Assembly (NCBI RefSeq): GCF_020535565.1
Contig: NZ_CP084758.1
Span: forward strand, 337,501-401,500
Length of the DNA stretch: 64,000 nt
From: Shinella sp. XGS7
Lineage (GTDB): Bacteria; Pseudomonadota; Gammaproteobacteria; Burkholderiales; Burkholderiaceae_C
Direction of reading: 5' to 3'
The translations under genes and the position numbers were made by a program. Of the stretch, positions 19,173-28,210 are shown in pieces; the first letter of the stretch is position 1; each line of letters starts with the position of its first letter. The notes beneath the pieces are model-generated. The model did not search any database. It saw nothing but the letters and a program-made list of their open reading frames with translations, and was not told the origin of the DNA.

Positions 19173-19448
19173 TTAGAGCACGACCTTGACCATGGGGTGG
19201 GTGGTCAGGGTGCGGTAGAGCTCATCGAGCTGCTCGCGGCTGGTGGCCGTGATGGTGATGGTCAGGCCCAGGTAGTTGCCGCCCTTGCTGGGGCGCTGCT
19301 CGATGGTAGCGGCGTCGAACTCGGGGTCGAACTGCCGGGCCACATGGCTGATGGCCTCGACAAAGCCCTCCACATGCGCGCCCATCACCTTGATGGGAAA
19401 GCGCGAGGGGTACTCGATCAGCGACTCTTCGGGGGGAATGTCACGCAT
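19173..19448 (-). CDS. ybeD: YbeD-family (DUF493) protein
   Basis: Small cytoplasmic protein of 91 residues, the usual length, with the family core YPSRFPIKVMG, a GNYLGLTITITATS strand and the terminal HPMVKVVL. The ferredoxin-like fold resembles ACT domains. The biochemical role is unsettled; the gene is conserved between dacA and lipB and has been proposed to link cell-wall and lipoate metabolism. It lies 12 bp downstream of the aminotransferase gene. Confidence 0.93.
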   Translation of the reverse strand: MRDIPPEESLIEYPSRFPIKVMGAHVEGFVEAISHVARQFDPEFDAATIEQRPSKGGNYLGLTITITATSREQLDELYRTLTTHPMVKVVL

Positions 19449-19460
19449 GGTGTCGGTCTT

Positions 19461-20342
19461 TCAGATCGATTGCAGGGGCTTGGCCCGCTGGTAGGCCTCG
19501 TACAGGCGGGCATAGACCGGGCCCGGCTTGCCGCGCAGGGCGCCATGGCCCACGGGCTCATGGTCCAGCGTGGTGACGGGCAGGATCTCCTTGGTGGCCG
19601 AGCTGATGATGATCTCGTCGGCCGTGAAGACCTCGCTCTCGGCGATGGGGCGCAGGTTGTAGGCGATGCCGCAGTCCTCGCAGAGCTCGCGCAGCAGCTC
19701 CACGCGGATGCCCTCCAGCACCTGCTCGCTCTTGGGCACGCCCAGGAGCGCGCCTTCCTTGACGATCCAGACATTGCTGGACGAGGCCTCGGTGAGGTGG
19801 CCGTCGCGGAACATGATGGTTTCCCAGGCGCCGGCATCGGCCGAGATCTGGCGCGCCAGCACATTGCCCAGCAGGGAGACGCTCTTGATGTCGCCGCGCT
19901 CCCAGCGGAAGTCGCGCGCCGTGACGCAGGCCACGCCGTGGTGGCGCTCCTCGCTCGTGGGCAGCTTGGCCGGCACCGCATAGGAGAAGGCCGTGGGCTG
20001 GCAGTCCTTGGGCATCACATGGTTGCGCGGCGCGGGGCCGCGCGTGATCTGCATATAGACCCACTGGTTCTCGTCGGGCAGGTCCGCGATCAGCTTGCGC
20101 GCCACGGCCAGCCACTGCTCGCGCCCCAGGGGATTGGGGATGCGCAGCTTGGCCAGGCTGCGCTCCAGCCGGTCCATGTGCTGCTCGAAGCGGAACAGGC
20201 GCCGGCCATAGACCGGGATCATCTCGTAGACACCGTCGCCGAAGATGAAGCCGCGGTCCAGCACCGAGATCTTGGCCTCGGCCAGCGGGGCGTACTCGCC
20301 GTTGAGATAACACTGCACATCGGGCAGGGCGTTGATCATCAT
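19461..20342 (-). CDS. D-amino-acid aminotransferase (class IV PLP enzyme)
   Basis: Cytoplasmic pyridoxal-phosphate enzyme of 293 residues, most like D-alanine aminotransferase, which interconverts D-Ala and D-Glu with their keto acids. The catalytic Lys153 lies in GDIKSVSLLGNVLARQ, the phosphate-binding and family segment is LTEASSSNVWIV, and ISSATKEILPVT closes the active site. A strong AAGGAGG precedes tandem ATGs; either can serve. It is placed between a D-Ala-D-Ala carboxypeptidase gene and ybeD, fitting a role in D-amino-acid supply or recycling. Confidence 0.92.
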   Translation of the reverse strand: MMINALPDVQCYLNGEYAPLAEAKISVLDRGFIFGDGVYEMIPVYGRRLFRFEQHMDRLERSLAKLRIPNPLGREQWLAVARKLIADLPDENQWVYMQITRGPAPRNHVMPKDCQPTAFSYAVPAKLPTSEERHHGVACVTARDFRWERGDIKSVSLLGNVLARQISADAGAWETIMFRDGHLTEASSSNVWIVKEGALLGVPKSEQVLEGIRVELLRELCEDCGIAYNLRPIAESEVFTADEIIISSATKEILPVTTLDHEPVGHGALRGKPGPVYARLYEAYQRAKPLQSI

Positions 20343-20376
20343 GCGGACCTCCTTGAACTAGCTTACGCGTGCCGGC

Positions 20377-21525
20377 TTACTTGATCCACAGACGGATCGC
20401 ATCCCAGGCGCGGCCGAAGATGCCGGCCAGGGGCACGTCCTGCTGCACCACCAGGGGCACCTCGGCCACGGCCACGCCGGTGGTCGTCGTGACCTTGAGC
20501 GTGCCCACGCGCTGGCCCTTGGTCAGCGGAGCCACCAGGGGATCGGTGCGCTCGACCTTGGTCTGCAGCTTGCCGCCCTCGCCGCGCGGCACGGCCACGA
20601 AGACCGGGCCCAGGGCGCCCAGCTTGGCCTCGGGCGCGGCGCCCTTCCAGACCGGCACGGTGGAGACGGCCTGGTCCTTGTCGAAGAGGCGCACGGCGTC
20701 GAAGGCCGCATAGCCCCAGTTCAGCAGCTTCTGGCTCTCGGTGGCGCGGGCCTCCTTGGAGGCCGTGCCCATCACCACGCTCAGCAGACGGCGCTTGCCG
20801 TTGGGGAAGTCGCGCTGGGCGCTGGCCACCAGGCAGTAGCCGGCGGCATCGGTGAAGCCGGTCTTCATGCCGTCCACGCTGGGGTCGCGGCCCAGCAGCA
20901 GATTGCGGTTGTGCTGCTTGATCTTGTTGAAGGTGTAGTCGCGCTGCGAGTAGTAGGTGTAGTACTCGGGGAAGTCCTGGATGATGCGCGAGGCGATCAC
21001 GGCCATGTCGCGCGCCGAGCTCTTGTGGCCCGGCTCGGTGATGCCGGTGACGTTCTTGAACTCGGTGTTCTTCAGGCCCCAGGCCTGGGCCTGGCGGTTC
21101 ATCATCGCGACGAACTGCTCCACCGTGCCGCCCACGCCCTCGGCCAGGGCCACCGAGGCGTCGTTGCCGCTCTGGATGATCATGCCCTTGAGCAGCTCAT
21201 CGACCTTGGGCGTCATCGTGGTGTCGATGAACATCAGCGAGGGATCGCCCTTGCGCTCGTCCCAGGCGCGCTTGGACACGGTCAGGGGCTGGTCCAGCGT
21301 AAGGCGCTTTTCCTTGAGCGCGTTGAAGACGATATAGGCCGTCATCAGCTTGGTCAGCGAGGCGGGGTCCTGGGGCACATCGGCCTCGCGCTCGGCCAGC
21401 ACCTTGTTGGCGCTGACGTCCAGCAGCAGGTAGTTGCGCGCCGCGATCTCGGGCGGCTGCGGCGCCTGGGCCAGGGTGTTGAAGGCCGCGGCAGCGGCCA
21501 GCGCAAAGGCAATCAATCGCTTCAT
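20377..21525 (-). CDS. dacA: D-alanyl-D-alanine carboxypeptidase (PBP5/6-like)
   Basis: Periplasmic penicillin-binding protein of 382 residues that trims the terminal D-Ala from peptidoglycan side chains. It has a signal peptide (1-19, AFNTLAQ), catalytic Ser56 and Lys59 in PASLTKLMTAY, the SxN motif in IIQSGNDASVALAEG, and the KTG motif in VDGMKTGFTDAAG. The PBP5-type C-terminal beta-domain is followed by the amphipathic membrane anchor GRAWDAIRLWIK. ATG 21525 is preferred over an upstream extension because it starts the signal peptide. It is the first gene of the dac-dat-ybeD run. Confidence 0.95.
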   Translation of the reverse strand: MKRLIAFALAAAAAFNTLAQAPQPPEIAARNYLLLDVSANKVLAEREADVPQDPASLTKLMTAYIVFNALKEKRLTLDQPLTVSKRAWDERKGDPSLMFIDTTMTPKVDELLKGMIIQSGNDASVALAEGVGGTVEQFVAMMNRQAQAWGLKNTEFKNVTGITEPGHKSSARDMAVIASRIIQDFPEYYTYYSQRDYTFNKIKQHNRNLLLGRDPSVDGMKTGFTDAAGYCLVASAQRDFPNGKRRLLSVVMGTASKEARATESQKLLNWGYAAFDAVRLFDKDQAVSTVPVWKGAAPEAKLGALGPVFVAVPRGEGGKLQTKVERTDPLVAPLTKGQRVGTLKVTTTTGVAVAEVPLVVQQDVPLAGIFGRAWDAIRLWIK

Positions 21526-21584
21526 CGGAAAGGGTAGACCTCGAAAAGGAACAAGACAGGGAAGGGAAGACGGTGCGCCGCGGC

Positions 21585-22202
21585 TCAATGCCAGCCGCGC
21601 ACCACGATGTCACGCAGCAGCGGCAGCTGCCCGTGGAAGAAATGACCCACACCGGGCACCACGGTCACCGGCAGGGACTGCGGGCGCGCCCAGTCCAGCA
21701 CGGCGGCGAGCGGCACCACATCGTCCACCTCGCCGTGCACCACCAGGGTGTCGGCGGGCACGGGCGCCATGTCGAAGCGGCTCGCGGCCGGCCCCACTAG
21801 GGCCAGGCGCTCGGGGCGCTGATCCTCGGCCAGGGCCTGGTGGGCGCGCGAGGCCACATAGCCGCCGAAGGAGAAACCGGCCAGGGCCAGGGGCAGGCCC
21901 GCCTCGCGGTGGGCGGCGATCACGGCCAGGGCGTCATCCACCTCGCCGCGGCCCTCGTCCCAGCCGCCTTGCGACTGGCCGATGCCACGGAAGTTGAAGC
22001 GCACGGTGCGATAGCCCAGCTGCAAAAAGGCGCGCGCCAGGGTCTGCACCACCTTGTTGTCCATGGTGCCGCCCTGGGTGGGATTGGGGTGGCAGATCAC
22101 GGCCACGCCGCGCAGCGCACGCTCGGCCGCAGGCTGGTCGATGGCGCATTCGAGGGCACCGGCCGGCCCCTCGATCAGGCGCTTCTCGGTCTGGGAATTC
22201 AT
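21585..22202 (-). CDS. Alpha/beta hydrolase of the YuxL/CocE-like small-hydrolase group
   Basis: Cytoplasmic protein of 205 residues: VAVICHPNPTQGGTMDNKVV (oxyanion strand), RFNFRGIGQSQG, nucleophile elbow AGFSFGGYVA, the acid in LVVHGEVDDVVPL and the catalytic His in GVGHFFHG. These features mark a compact hydrolase common in Proteobacteria and of unknown substrate. It lies 11 bp downstream of the ferredoxin frame on the same strand, a conserved pairing in Burkholderiales as far as I recall. Confidence 0.88.
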   Translation of the reverse strand: MNSQTEKRLIEGPAGALECAIDQPAAERALRGVAVICHPNPTQGGTMDNKVVQTLARAFLQLGYRTVRFNFRGIGQSQGGWDEGRGEVDDALAVIAAHREAGLPLALAGFSFGGYVASRAHQALAEDQRPERLALVGPAASRFDMAPVPADTLVVHGEVDDVVPLAAVLDWARPQSLPVTVVPGVGHFFHGQLPLLRDIVVRGWH

Positions 22203-22213
22203 GAGGCGGTCCC

Positions 22214-22540
22214 TCAGCGCCCGACGTTGTCGGGCAGCACCAGGCGCTCGACCACGCGGCCGTCCTTCAGATGGCTCTCGACGATCTCGTCGATATCGCT
22301 CTGGTCCACATAGGTGTACCAGACGGCATCGGGGTAGACCACGGCCACGGGCCCGCCGGCGCAGCGGTCCAGGCAGCCGGCCTTGTTGACCCGCACGCCG
22401 TCCTTGCCGGCCAGACCCAGCTGCTTGACGCGCGACTTGCAGTGATCGAAGCCCGCTTGCGCATCGTGCTGGGCACAGGACGCCTCGCCGTTCTCGCGCT
22501 GGTTGAGGCAGAAGAAGATGTGGCGCTGGAAATAGCTCAT
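22214..22540 (-). CDS. Thioredoxin-like [2Fe-2S] ferredoxin
   Basis: Protein of 108 residues starting at the ATG at 22538-22540. Cysteines in FCLNQREN, EASCAQHDAQ and KAGCLDRCAGGPVAVVYP match the thioredoxin-like 2Fe-2S ferredoxin family (C-x(n)-C...C-x3-C). There it is a small electron carrier in the cytoplasm. The same frame continues upstream without a stop into the VanZ gene. The internal ATG is nevertheless a credible start, because a TACAAT hexamer lies 6 nt before it and homologues begin with MSYF. Confidence 0.88.
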   Translation of the reverse strand: MSYFQRHIFFCLNQRENGEASCAQHDAQAGFDHCKSRVKQLGLAGKDGVRVNKAGCLDRCAGGPVAVVYPDAVWYTYVDQSDIDEIVESHLKDGRVVERLVLPDNVGR

Positions 22541-23725
22541 GGCCCGATTGTAGGCAGCCCGGGTTTTTCCCAGTCGCGATCGTGCGCTGCGCGGCCTCCA
22601 GGGCTCGCGCCGCGCCAGCAGGCGCAGCAGCCAGGCCAGCACGCCGAAGGGCCAGAGCCAGCCCACCCATTGGGCCAGGCCATAGAAGCTGATGAAGCGC
22701 CCCTGCTCCCAGCCCTGCAGGCTCTGGGCCAGATAGGGGTCGCCCGGCGCCTCGCTCACCAAGGCGATCAGGGCGCACACCGCCACCAGGCCCCAGGCCG
22801 CGCAGGCGCGGCGCGAGCAGGCGCACAGCATGCACGCCAGGCCCAGGCCCAGGGCCAGGCCCGGCCAGCTGCTGGGCGTGAGCCAGGCCCAGGCATGCTG
22901 GGGACCGAAGTTCAGCGCGGTGGACAGGGCCGTGCCCAGCACGCCCAGCCCCGCCGCGCCAAAGACCAGGAGCAGGCGCTGCCAGCCCGGCCGCGCCACC
23001 GAGAGCGCCAGCACACAGGGCGCCAGCAGCCCCAGGGCAATGGTCAGGCCTTCGAGCCCCGGAGGCAGCGGCAGGCTGTCGGCCAGACTTGCGGGCTGCT
23101 CCCACTGCAGGTCCCAGGGCGTGTCTTCCAGTGCGCTGGCGGCCAGCTCGCGCAGGCGCGGCAGCACCTGCCCGAGCCCCAGGGGCACGGGCGCGGGAAA
23201 GAGCAAGCCCATGGGCCAGAGCGCCAGCAGGGCCAGGGCGCCGGCGCTGTGCGGCACAAACCAGTGCTCGCGCCGCGCCTGCCAGCGCGTGAGTCCGCCG
23301 ATCAGATGCAGCAGCAGGCCCAGCAGCACGCCGGCCGCGGCGCCGGCGGTATTGAGCCACCAGTCCACGAGCGAGGGCACGCGGCGCGGCAGGAAGTACT
23401 GCAGGCTCTCCATGCCGAAGGACAGCAGGGGCGGCAGGCCCAGGCCCAGGCCCAGGGCCAGCAGCAGGCTGCCGCCGCTGCGCACCACGGCCGCGTAGAT
23501 CAGCAGGCCCAGGGGCAGGTAGCCGGCCAGATTGGCCTGCACATCGAAGCCGCCCCAGTACTTGGGCCAGGGCAGGCCCACCAGATCGCCCGCCTTCAGG
23601 CCGGGCGGCCAGGTCCAGGGTCCGAAGGGATAGAGGCTGGCGTAGACCACCAGCATCGCGTAGGCCAGGGCTAGCAGGCTTGCCGAGCTGGGGCGCCGCG
23701 GCAGGCGGGGAGGCTGCCAGGCCAT
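22214..23725 (-). CDS. VanZ-like membrane protein, in-frame with ferredoxin
   Basis: An uninterrupted 503-codon frame. Residues 1-390 form a polytopic membrane protein with a VanZ-type core (FDVQANLAGYLPLGLLIY, a transmembrane stretch, then RRVPSLVDWWLNTAGAAAG) and about ten hydrophobic segments. A short basic linker follows, and residues 396-503 are the 2Fe-2S ferredoxin. Relatives normally encode these as two proteins. A frame in which the A5 run at 22564-22568 had one base fewer would end VanZ with a TGA overlapping the ferredoxin ATG. The uninterrupted frame could therefore be a fusion, a lost stop or a base error. VanZ proteins have been linked to teicoplanin resistance, but the function here is unknown. 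Confidence 0.7.
   Translation of the reverse strand: MAWQPPRLPRRPSSASLLALAYAMLVVYASLYPFGPWTWPPGLKAGDLVGLPWPKYWGGFDVQANLAGYLPLGLLIYAAVVRSGGSLLLALGLGLGLPPLLSFGMESLQYFLPRRVPSLVDWWLNTAGAAAGVLLGLLLHLIGGLTRWQARREHWFVPHSAGALALLALWPMGLLFPAPVPLGLGQVLPRLRELAASALEDTPWDLQWEQPASLADSLPLPPGLEGLTIALGLLAPCVLALSVARPGWQRLLLVFGAAGLGVLGTALSTALNFGPQHAWAWLTPSSWPGLALGLGLACMLCACSRRACAAWGLVAVCALIALVSEAPGDPYLAQSLQGWEQGRFISFYGLAQWVGWLWPFGVLAWLLRLLARREPWRPRSARSRLGKTRAAYNRAMSYFQRHIFFCLNQRENGEASCAQHDAQAGFDHCKSRVKQLGLAGKDGVRVNKAGCLDRCAGGPVAVVYPDAVWYTYVDQSDIDEIVESHLKDGRVVERLVLPDNVGR
22547..22552 (-). promoter_or_regulatory. -10 hexamer TACAAT abutting ferredoxin start
   Basis: TACAAT lies 6 nt (CGGGCC) before the internal ATG at 22540, within the end of the VanZ frame. 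It supports independent expression of the ferredoxin. Confidence 0.45.
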
Positions 23726-23727
23726 GC

Positions 23728-24156
23728 TCAGAAGGGCTTGACCACCACCAGGATCACGATGGCGGCAAAGCCCAGCACCGACACCTCGTTGAAGACGCGG
23801 AACCAGCGATGGCTGCGCTTGTTGGCCATCTGCTCGAAGCGGCGCAGCAGGGCGCGGCAGTAGTGGTGATAGCCGATGGCCAGCAGCACCAGGGTGAGCT
23901 TGGCATGCATCCAGCCATTGCCCGGGCCGCGGCCTATGCCGTAGTAGAGCCAGAGGGTCAGGCCCAGCAGCAGGGCCGGAATCATCAGCAGGCTCGCGAA
24001 GCGGTAGAGCTTGAGCCCCATCAGCAGCAGGCGCTCGCGCTCCGCATGGCTGTCGGAGGGCACCATGGCCAGGTTCACGAAAATGCGGGGCAGGTAGAAG
24101 AGGCCGGCAAACCAGGCCGCGACAAAGACGATGTGTAGGGCTTTGATCCAGAGCAT
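23728..24156 (-). CDS. hemJ: Protoporphyrinogen oxidase HemJ (CopD-like membrane protein)
   Basis: Inner-membrane protein of 142 residues, the usual length for HemJ, with four hydrophobic helices. Conserved His8 is in MLWIKALHIVFVAAWFAGL, followed by FYLPRIFVN, and the second essential region is GWMHAKLTLVLLAIGYHH. HemJ oxidises protoporphyrinogen IX to protoporphyrin IX in heme synthesis. The frame runs further upstream, but the ATG at 24154-24156 gives the conserved N terminus and has a TATGAT hexamer 6 nt before it. It is divergent from hemB, supporting a heme role. Confidence 0.9.
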   Translation of the reverse strand: MLWIKALHIVFVAAWFAGLFYLPRIFVNLAMVPSDSHAERERLLLMGLKLYRFASLLMIPALLLGLTLWLYYGIGRGPGNGWMHAKLTLVLLAIGYHHYCRALLRRFEQMANKRSHRWFRVFNEVSVLGFAAIVILVVVKPF

Positions 24157-24162
24157 CGGTCC

Positions 24163-24168
24163 ATCATA
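24163..24168 (-). promoter_or_regulatory. -10 hexamer TATGAT abutting hemJ start
   Basis: TATGAT (5 of 6 matches) lies 6 nt (GGACCG) before the hemJ ATG. Confidence 0.4.
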
Positions 24169-24267
24169 CGGCGCAGCTCGCCCGGCCCTGCGCGCGCATG
24201 AACCGCGAGACGCCCGCGCAGATGTGAGCAAACGCAGCCGCCATGGGCCCTTCCCGGTGTCGGGACG

Positions 24268-25519
<1,252 letters not shown>

Positions 25520-25529
25520 TGCGCGCCTG

Positions 25530-26621
25530 ATGCGGATCTTCCACGTTCAGGGCGATCGCTTTCTCGAACTCGAGGCCCTGCCGGCCGAGCTGCCGGCCCA
25601 GGGCTTTGTGTGGATCAGCTGCGCGCAGACCGAGTTCGGCCAGCGTGTGGCCGCGGTGCAGGAGAGGCTGCAGGCCTGGACCGGCGGCCAGTTGGTGGAC
25701 CTGCATGTCTCCGACCTGCTGAACCCGCAGCTGCCCTCGCATTTCGACTACACCTCCTGGTACGACCTGCTGGTGTTCCGCCGCCTGGGCTCGGCCCTGC
25801 TGGAGGCGCCGTCCGAGGAGGCGAGCACGCCACACCCGCCCCAGCGCGCCCTCACCACGGTATCCACCAGCCCGGTGGGCTTTGCGATCTTCGACCGGGT
25901 GCTGGTGAGCGTGCACCCCGGCGACTGTCAGGTGCGCGACTTCTTCGCGGAGCGTCTGGGCCGACTGGCCCAGGGCGCGGCCGACTACCGCGGCAATGCC
26001 CGCCTGCCGCAAAGCCCGGCGGACCTGATGCTGCGCATGGTCAACCATATGGTGGACAGCTATCTGGAGCTGCGCCGCCTGCTCAGCCGCGAGCTGGGCG
26101 CGCTGCAGCATCAGCTGCTGGACCCACGCAGCCGCTTTGCCGACTGGCCCCAGCTGCTGGAGGCCCGCAATCTGCTGACCCTGCTGGAGGATGTCTGCGA
26201 GGACCAGCGCAGCGCCGTGCAGGAATGGCTGGACGCGCTGGAGGAATGGCCGGCGGCCGAATCGGCACCGCAGCAGCGCGAGCGCGAGCTGCTGCGGGTG
26301 CGCTCACGCGATGTGCTGGAGCATGTGGAGCGCGTGCTCTCGCATGTGCGGCGCCTGGAGTCCTCGGCGGAGTCGGCGGTGCAGATGCACTTCTCGGCCC
26401 TGGGTCACCGCACCAACAACATCATGCGCACGCTGACGGTGCTGACCGCCATCTTCCTGCCGCTGAACCTGATCACCGGCATCTTCGGCATGAACTTCGA
26501 TGCCCTGCCCCTGATCCACAGCGCCACCGGCTTCTGGATCGCCTTCGGCCTGATGCTGGCCGTGGGCCTGGGCCTCGCAGCCTTCTTCTGGCGCAAGCGC
26601 TATCTGAGCAGCCGGCAGTGA
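25530..26621 (+). CDS. CorA-family divalent cation transporter
   Basis: Inner-membrane channel-like transporter of 363 residues. A large cytoplasmic N-terminal domain with long charged helices (residues 1-300) is followed by two C-terminal transmembrane helices separated by the signature GMNF (GIFGMNFDALP). The TVLTAIFLPLNLITGI helix before it is typical. The protein ends with a basic tail, FWRKRYLSSRQ. Magnesium, cobalt or zinc could be carried. It starts 10 bp after hemB and may be co-transcribed. Confidence 0.92.
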   Translation: MRIFHVQGDRFLELEALPAELPAQGFVWISCAQTEFGQRVAAVQERLQAWTGGQLVDLHVSDLLNPQLPSHFDYTSWYDLLVFRRLGSALLEAPSEEASTPHPPQRALTTVSTSPVGFAIFDRVLVSVHPGDCQVRDFFAERLGRLAQGAADYRGNARLPQSPADLMLRMVNHMVDSYLELRRLLSRELGALQHQLLDPRSRFADWPQLLEARNLLTLLEDVCEDQRSAVQEWLDALEEWPAAESAPQQRERELLRVRSRDVLEHVERVLSHVRRLESSAESAVQMHFSALGHRTNNIMRTLTVLTAIFLPLNLITGIFGMNFDALPLIHSATGFWIAFGLMLAVGLGLAAFFWRKRYLSSRQ

Positions 26622-26634
26622 GCCGCGCGGGCCT

Positions 26635-27078
26635 TCAGCGGGCGTAGGGGTCGGCGAAGCCCAGGGCCTGGAGGATCTCGCTCTCGCGCGCCTCCATGCA
26701 CTCGGCCTCGTCGTCTTCCTCGTGGTCATAGCCCTGGGCATGCAGGGTGCCGTGCACCAGCATATGGGCGTAATGGTCCACCAGGGCGATGCCCATCTCG
26801 CGCGCCTCGCGCTCCACCACCTCGGCGCAGATCACCAGATCGGCGCCCACCACGGGCTCGTGGCTGTAGTCGAAGGTGAGCACATTGGTGGCGTAGTCCT
26901 TGCCGCGGAATTCATGGTTGAGCTGGCGCCCTTCCTCGGCATCGACGATGCGCACCGCGATCTCGCCCGGCAGCTCCAGGGCAGCGCGGATCCAGCGCGC
27001 CACCTTGTGGCGCGGCAGCTGGGCCTTGTGGCGCGGGTCGGCAAACTGCAGGGACAGGCTGAGTTCGGGACGGCTCAT
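26635..27078 (-). CDS. ybeY: Endoribonuclease YbeY
   Basis: Cytoplasmic zinc-dependent RNase of 147 residues, involved in 16S rRNA 3'-end maturation and ribosome quality control. The metal site H-x3-H-x5-H is complete in [18 protein letters not shown], and [18 protein letters not shown] is the second hallmark. It overlaps the end of phoH by 4 bp, the conserved phoH-ybeY arrangement. The usual third member (corC) is absent; a convergent CorA gene occupies its place. Confidence 0.97.
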   Translation of the reverse strand: MSRPELSLSLQFADPRHKAQLPRHKVARWIRAALELPGEIAVRIVDAEEGRQLNHEFRGKDYATNVLTFDYSHEPVVGADLVICAEVVEREAREMGIALVDHYAHMLVHGTLHAQGYDHEEDDEAECMEARESEILQALGFADPYAR

Positions 27079-28151
27079 GCGGCGCCCTCCTGGCGGCCGG
27101 CATCACGCTTCTTCTGCCGGCGCTCGTAGGCCTCGACGATGCGCGCCACCAGGGGGTGGCGCACCACATCGGCGCTGGTGAAGCGGGTCATGGCAATGCC
27201 CTTGACCCGGGCCAGCACCTGCTCGGCATCGACCAGGCCGCTGGGCACGCCCTTGGGCAGGTCGATCTGGCTGGTGTCGCCCGTCACCACGCATTTGCTG
27301 CCGAAGCCGAGGCGCGTCAGGAACATCTTCATCTGCATCGACGTCGTGTTCTGCGCCTCGTCGAGGATGACGGCGGCATTGGCGAGCGTACGACCGCGCA
27401 TGAAGGCGAGCGGCGCGATTTCGATGACGCCGGCGGTGATGGCGCGTTCGACCTTGTCGCCCGGCATCATGTCGTAGAGCGCGTCATAGAGCGGGCGCAG
27501 ATAGGGATCGACCTTCTCCTTCATGTCGCCCGGCAGGAAGCCGAGGCGCTCGCCGGCTTCGACAGCCGGACGGGAGAGGATGATGCGGTCCACCGCGCCG
27601 CGCTCCAGAAGCTGGGCGGCATAGGCGACGGCGAGATAGGTCTTGCCCGTGCCGGCGGGGCCGACGCCGAAGCTGATGTCGCTGGCCAGAATCTGGCGCA
27701 GGTACTGGTGCTGGTTGGGCGTGCGCCCGGCCAGGTCGGCGCGGCGGGTGCGCAGCACCAGGCCCTCGCCCGCGGCCGGTGCACCGGCAGCGGCCCGCTC
27801 GCGCGCCGGGGCGGCGCCCAGGTCGGCCAGGGCCTCGGCAATGGCCAGCTGCAGGGTCTCGGCCGGAATGGCGCGGCGGGCGCGCTCGTACAGAGCCTCC
27901 AGCAAGGCCTGACCCCGCTGGGCCGCGGCCTTGGGGCCTTCGAGGCGGAACTGCTCGTGCCGGCGCGTGATGCGCAGGCCGAGGGCGGCCTCAATCTGGC
28001 GCAGATGCTCGTCCAGGCTGCCGCAGAGATGAGACAGGCGGGCGTTGTCGACCGGGGTGAATTGCTGACGGAGTATCAAATCGGGTTCTCGCGTTAGGGC
28101 GCGGCGGAGCGCAGACGCCCGCACCAGGGCGGGATGCGGCTGCAAAAGCAT
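27075..28151 (-). CDS. phoH: PhoH-family ATPase (YbeZ), with a foreign-looking core
   Basis: Cytoplasmic ATPase of 358 residues acting with YbeY in RNA metabolism. It has an N-terminal KH-like region (30-110), then [17 protein letters not shown] (Walker A), [18 protein letters not shown], and [20 protein letters not shown] (Walker B). ATG 28151 gives a longer N terminus than usual; a TTG at 28077-28079 would start at the canonical [11 protein letters not shown]. Codon use and residue choices from about Walker A to FLTRLG (27300-27675) switch to an alphaproteobacterial type, including [20 protein letters not shown] followed by [10 protein letters not shown]. Both ends remain betaproteobacterial, so the gene appears chimeric, though the frame and motifs are intact. 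Confidence 0.92.
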   Translation of the reverse strand: MLLQPHPALVRASALRRALTREPDLILRQQFTPVDNARLSHLCGSLDEHLRQIEAALGLRITRRHEQFRLEGPKAAAQRGQALLEALYERARRAIPAETLQLAIAEALADLGAAPARERAAAGAPAAGEGLVLRTRRADLAGRTPNQHQYLRQILASDISFGVGPAGTGKTYLAVAYAAQLLERGAVDRIILSRPAVEAGERLGFLPGDMKEKVDPYLRPLYDALYDMMPGDKVERAITAGVIEIAPLAFMRGRTLANAAVILDEAQNTTSMQMKMFLTRLGFGSKCVVTGDTSQIDLPKGVPSGLVDAEQVLARVKGIAMTRFTSADVVRHPLVARIVEAYERRQKKRDAGRQEGAA

Positions 28152-28196
28152 GATTGTCGCGCCTCATCCGTCACGCCGCCACGGCAGGGCTTACTG

Positions 28197-28202
28197 CACA
28201 AT
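28197..28202 (+). promoter_or_regulatory. -10 hexamer CACAAT near sensor-kinase start
   Basis: CACAAT lies 8 nt before the ATG at 28211, with no Shine-Dalgarno sequence between. Confidence 0.3.
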
Positions 28203-28210
28203 CGCGCCCC

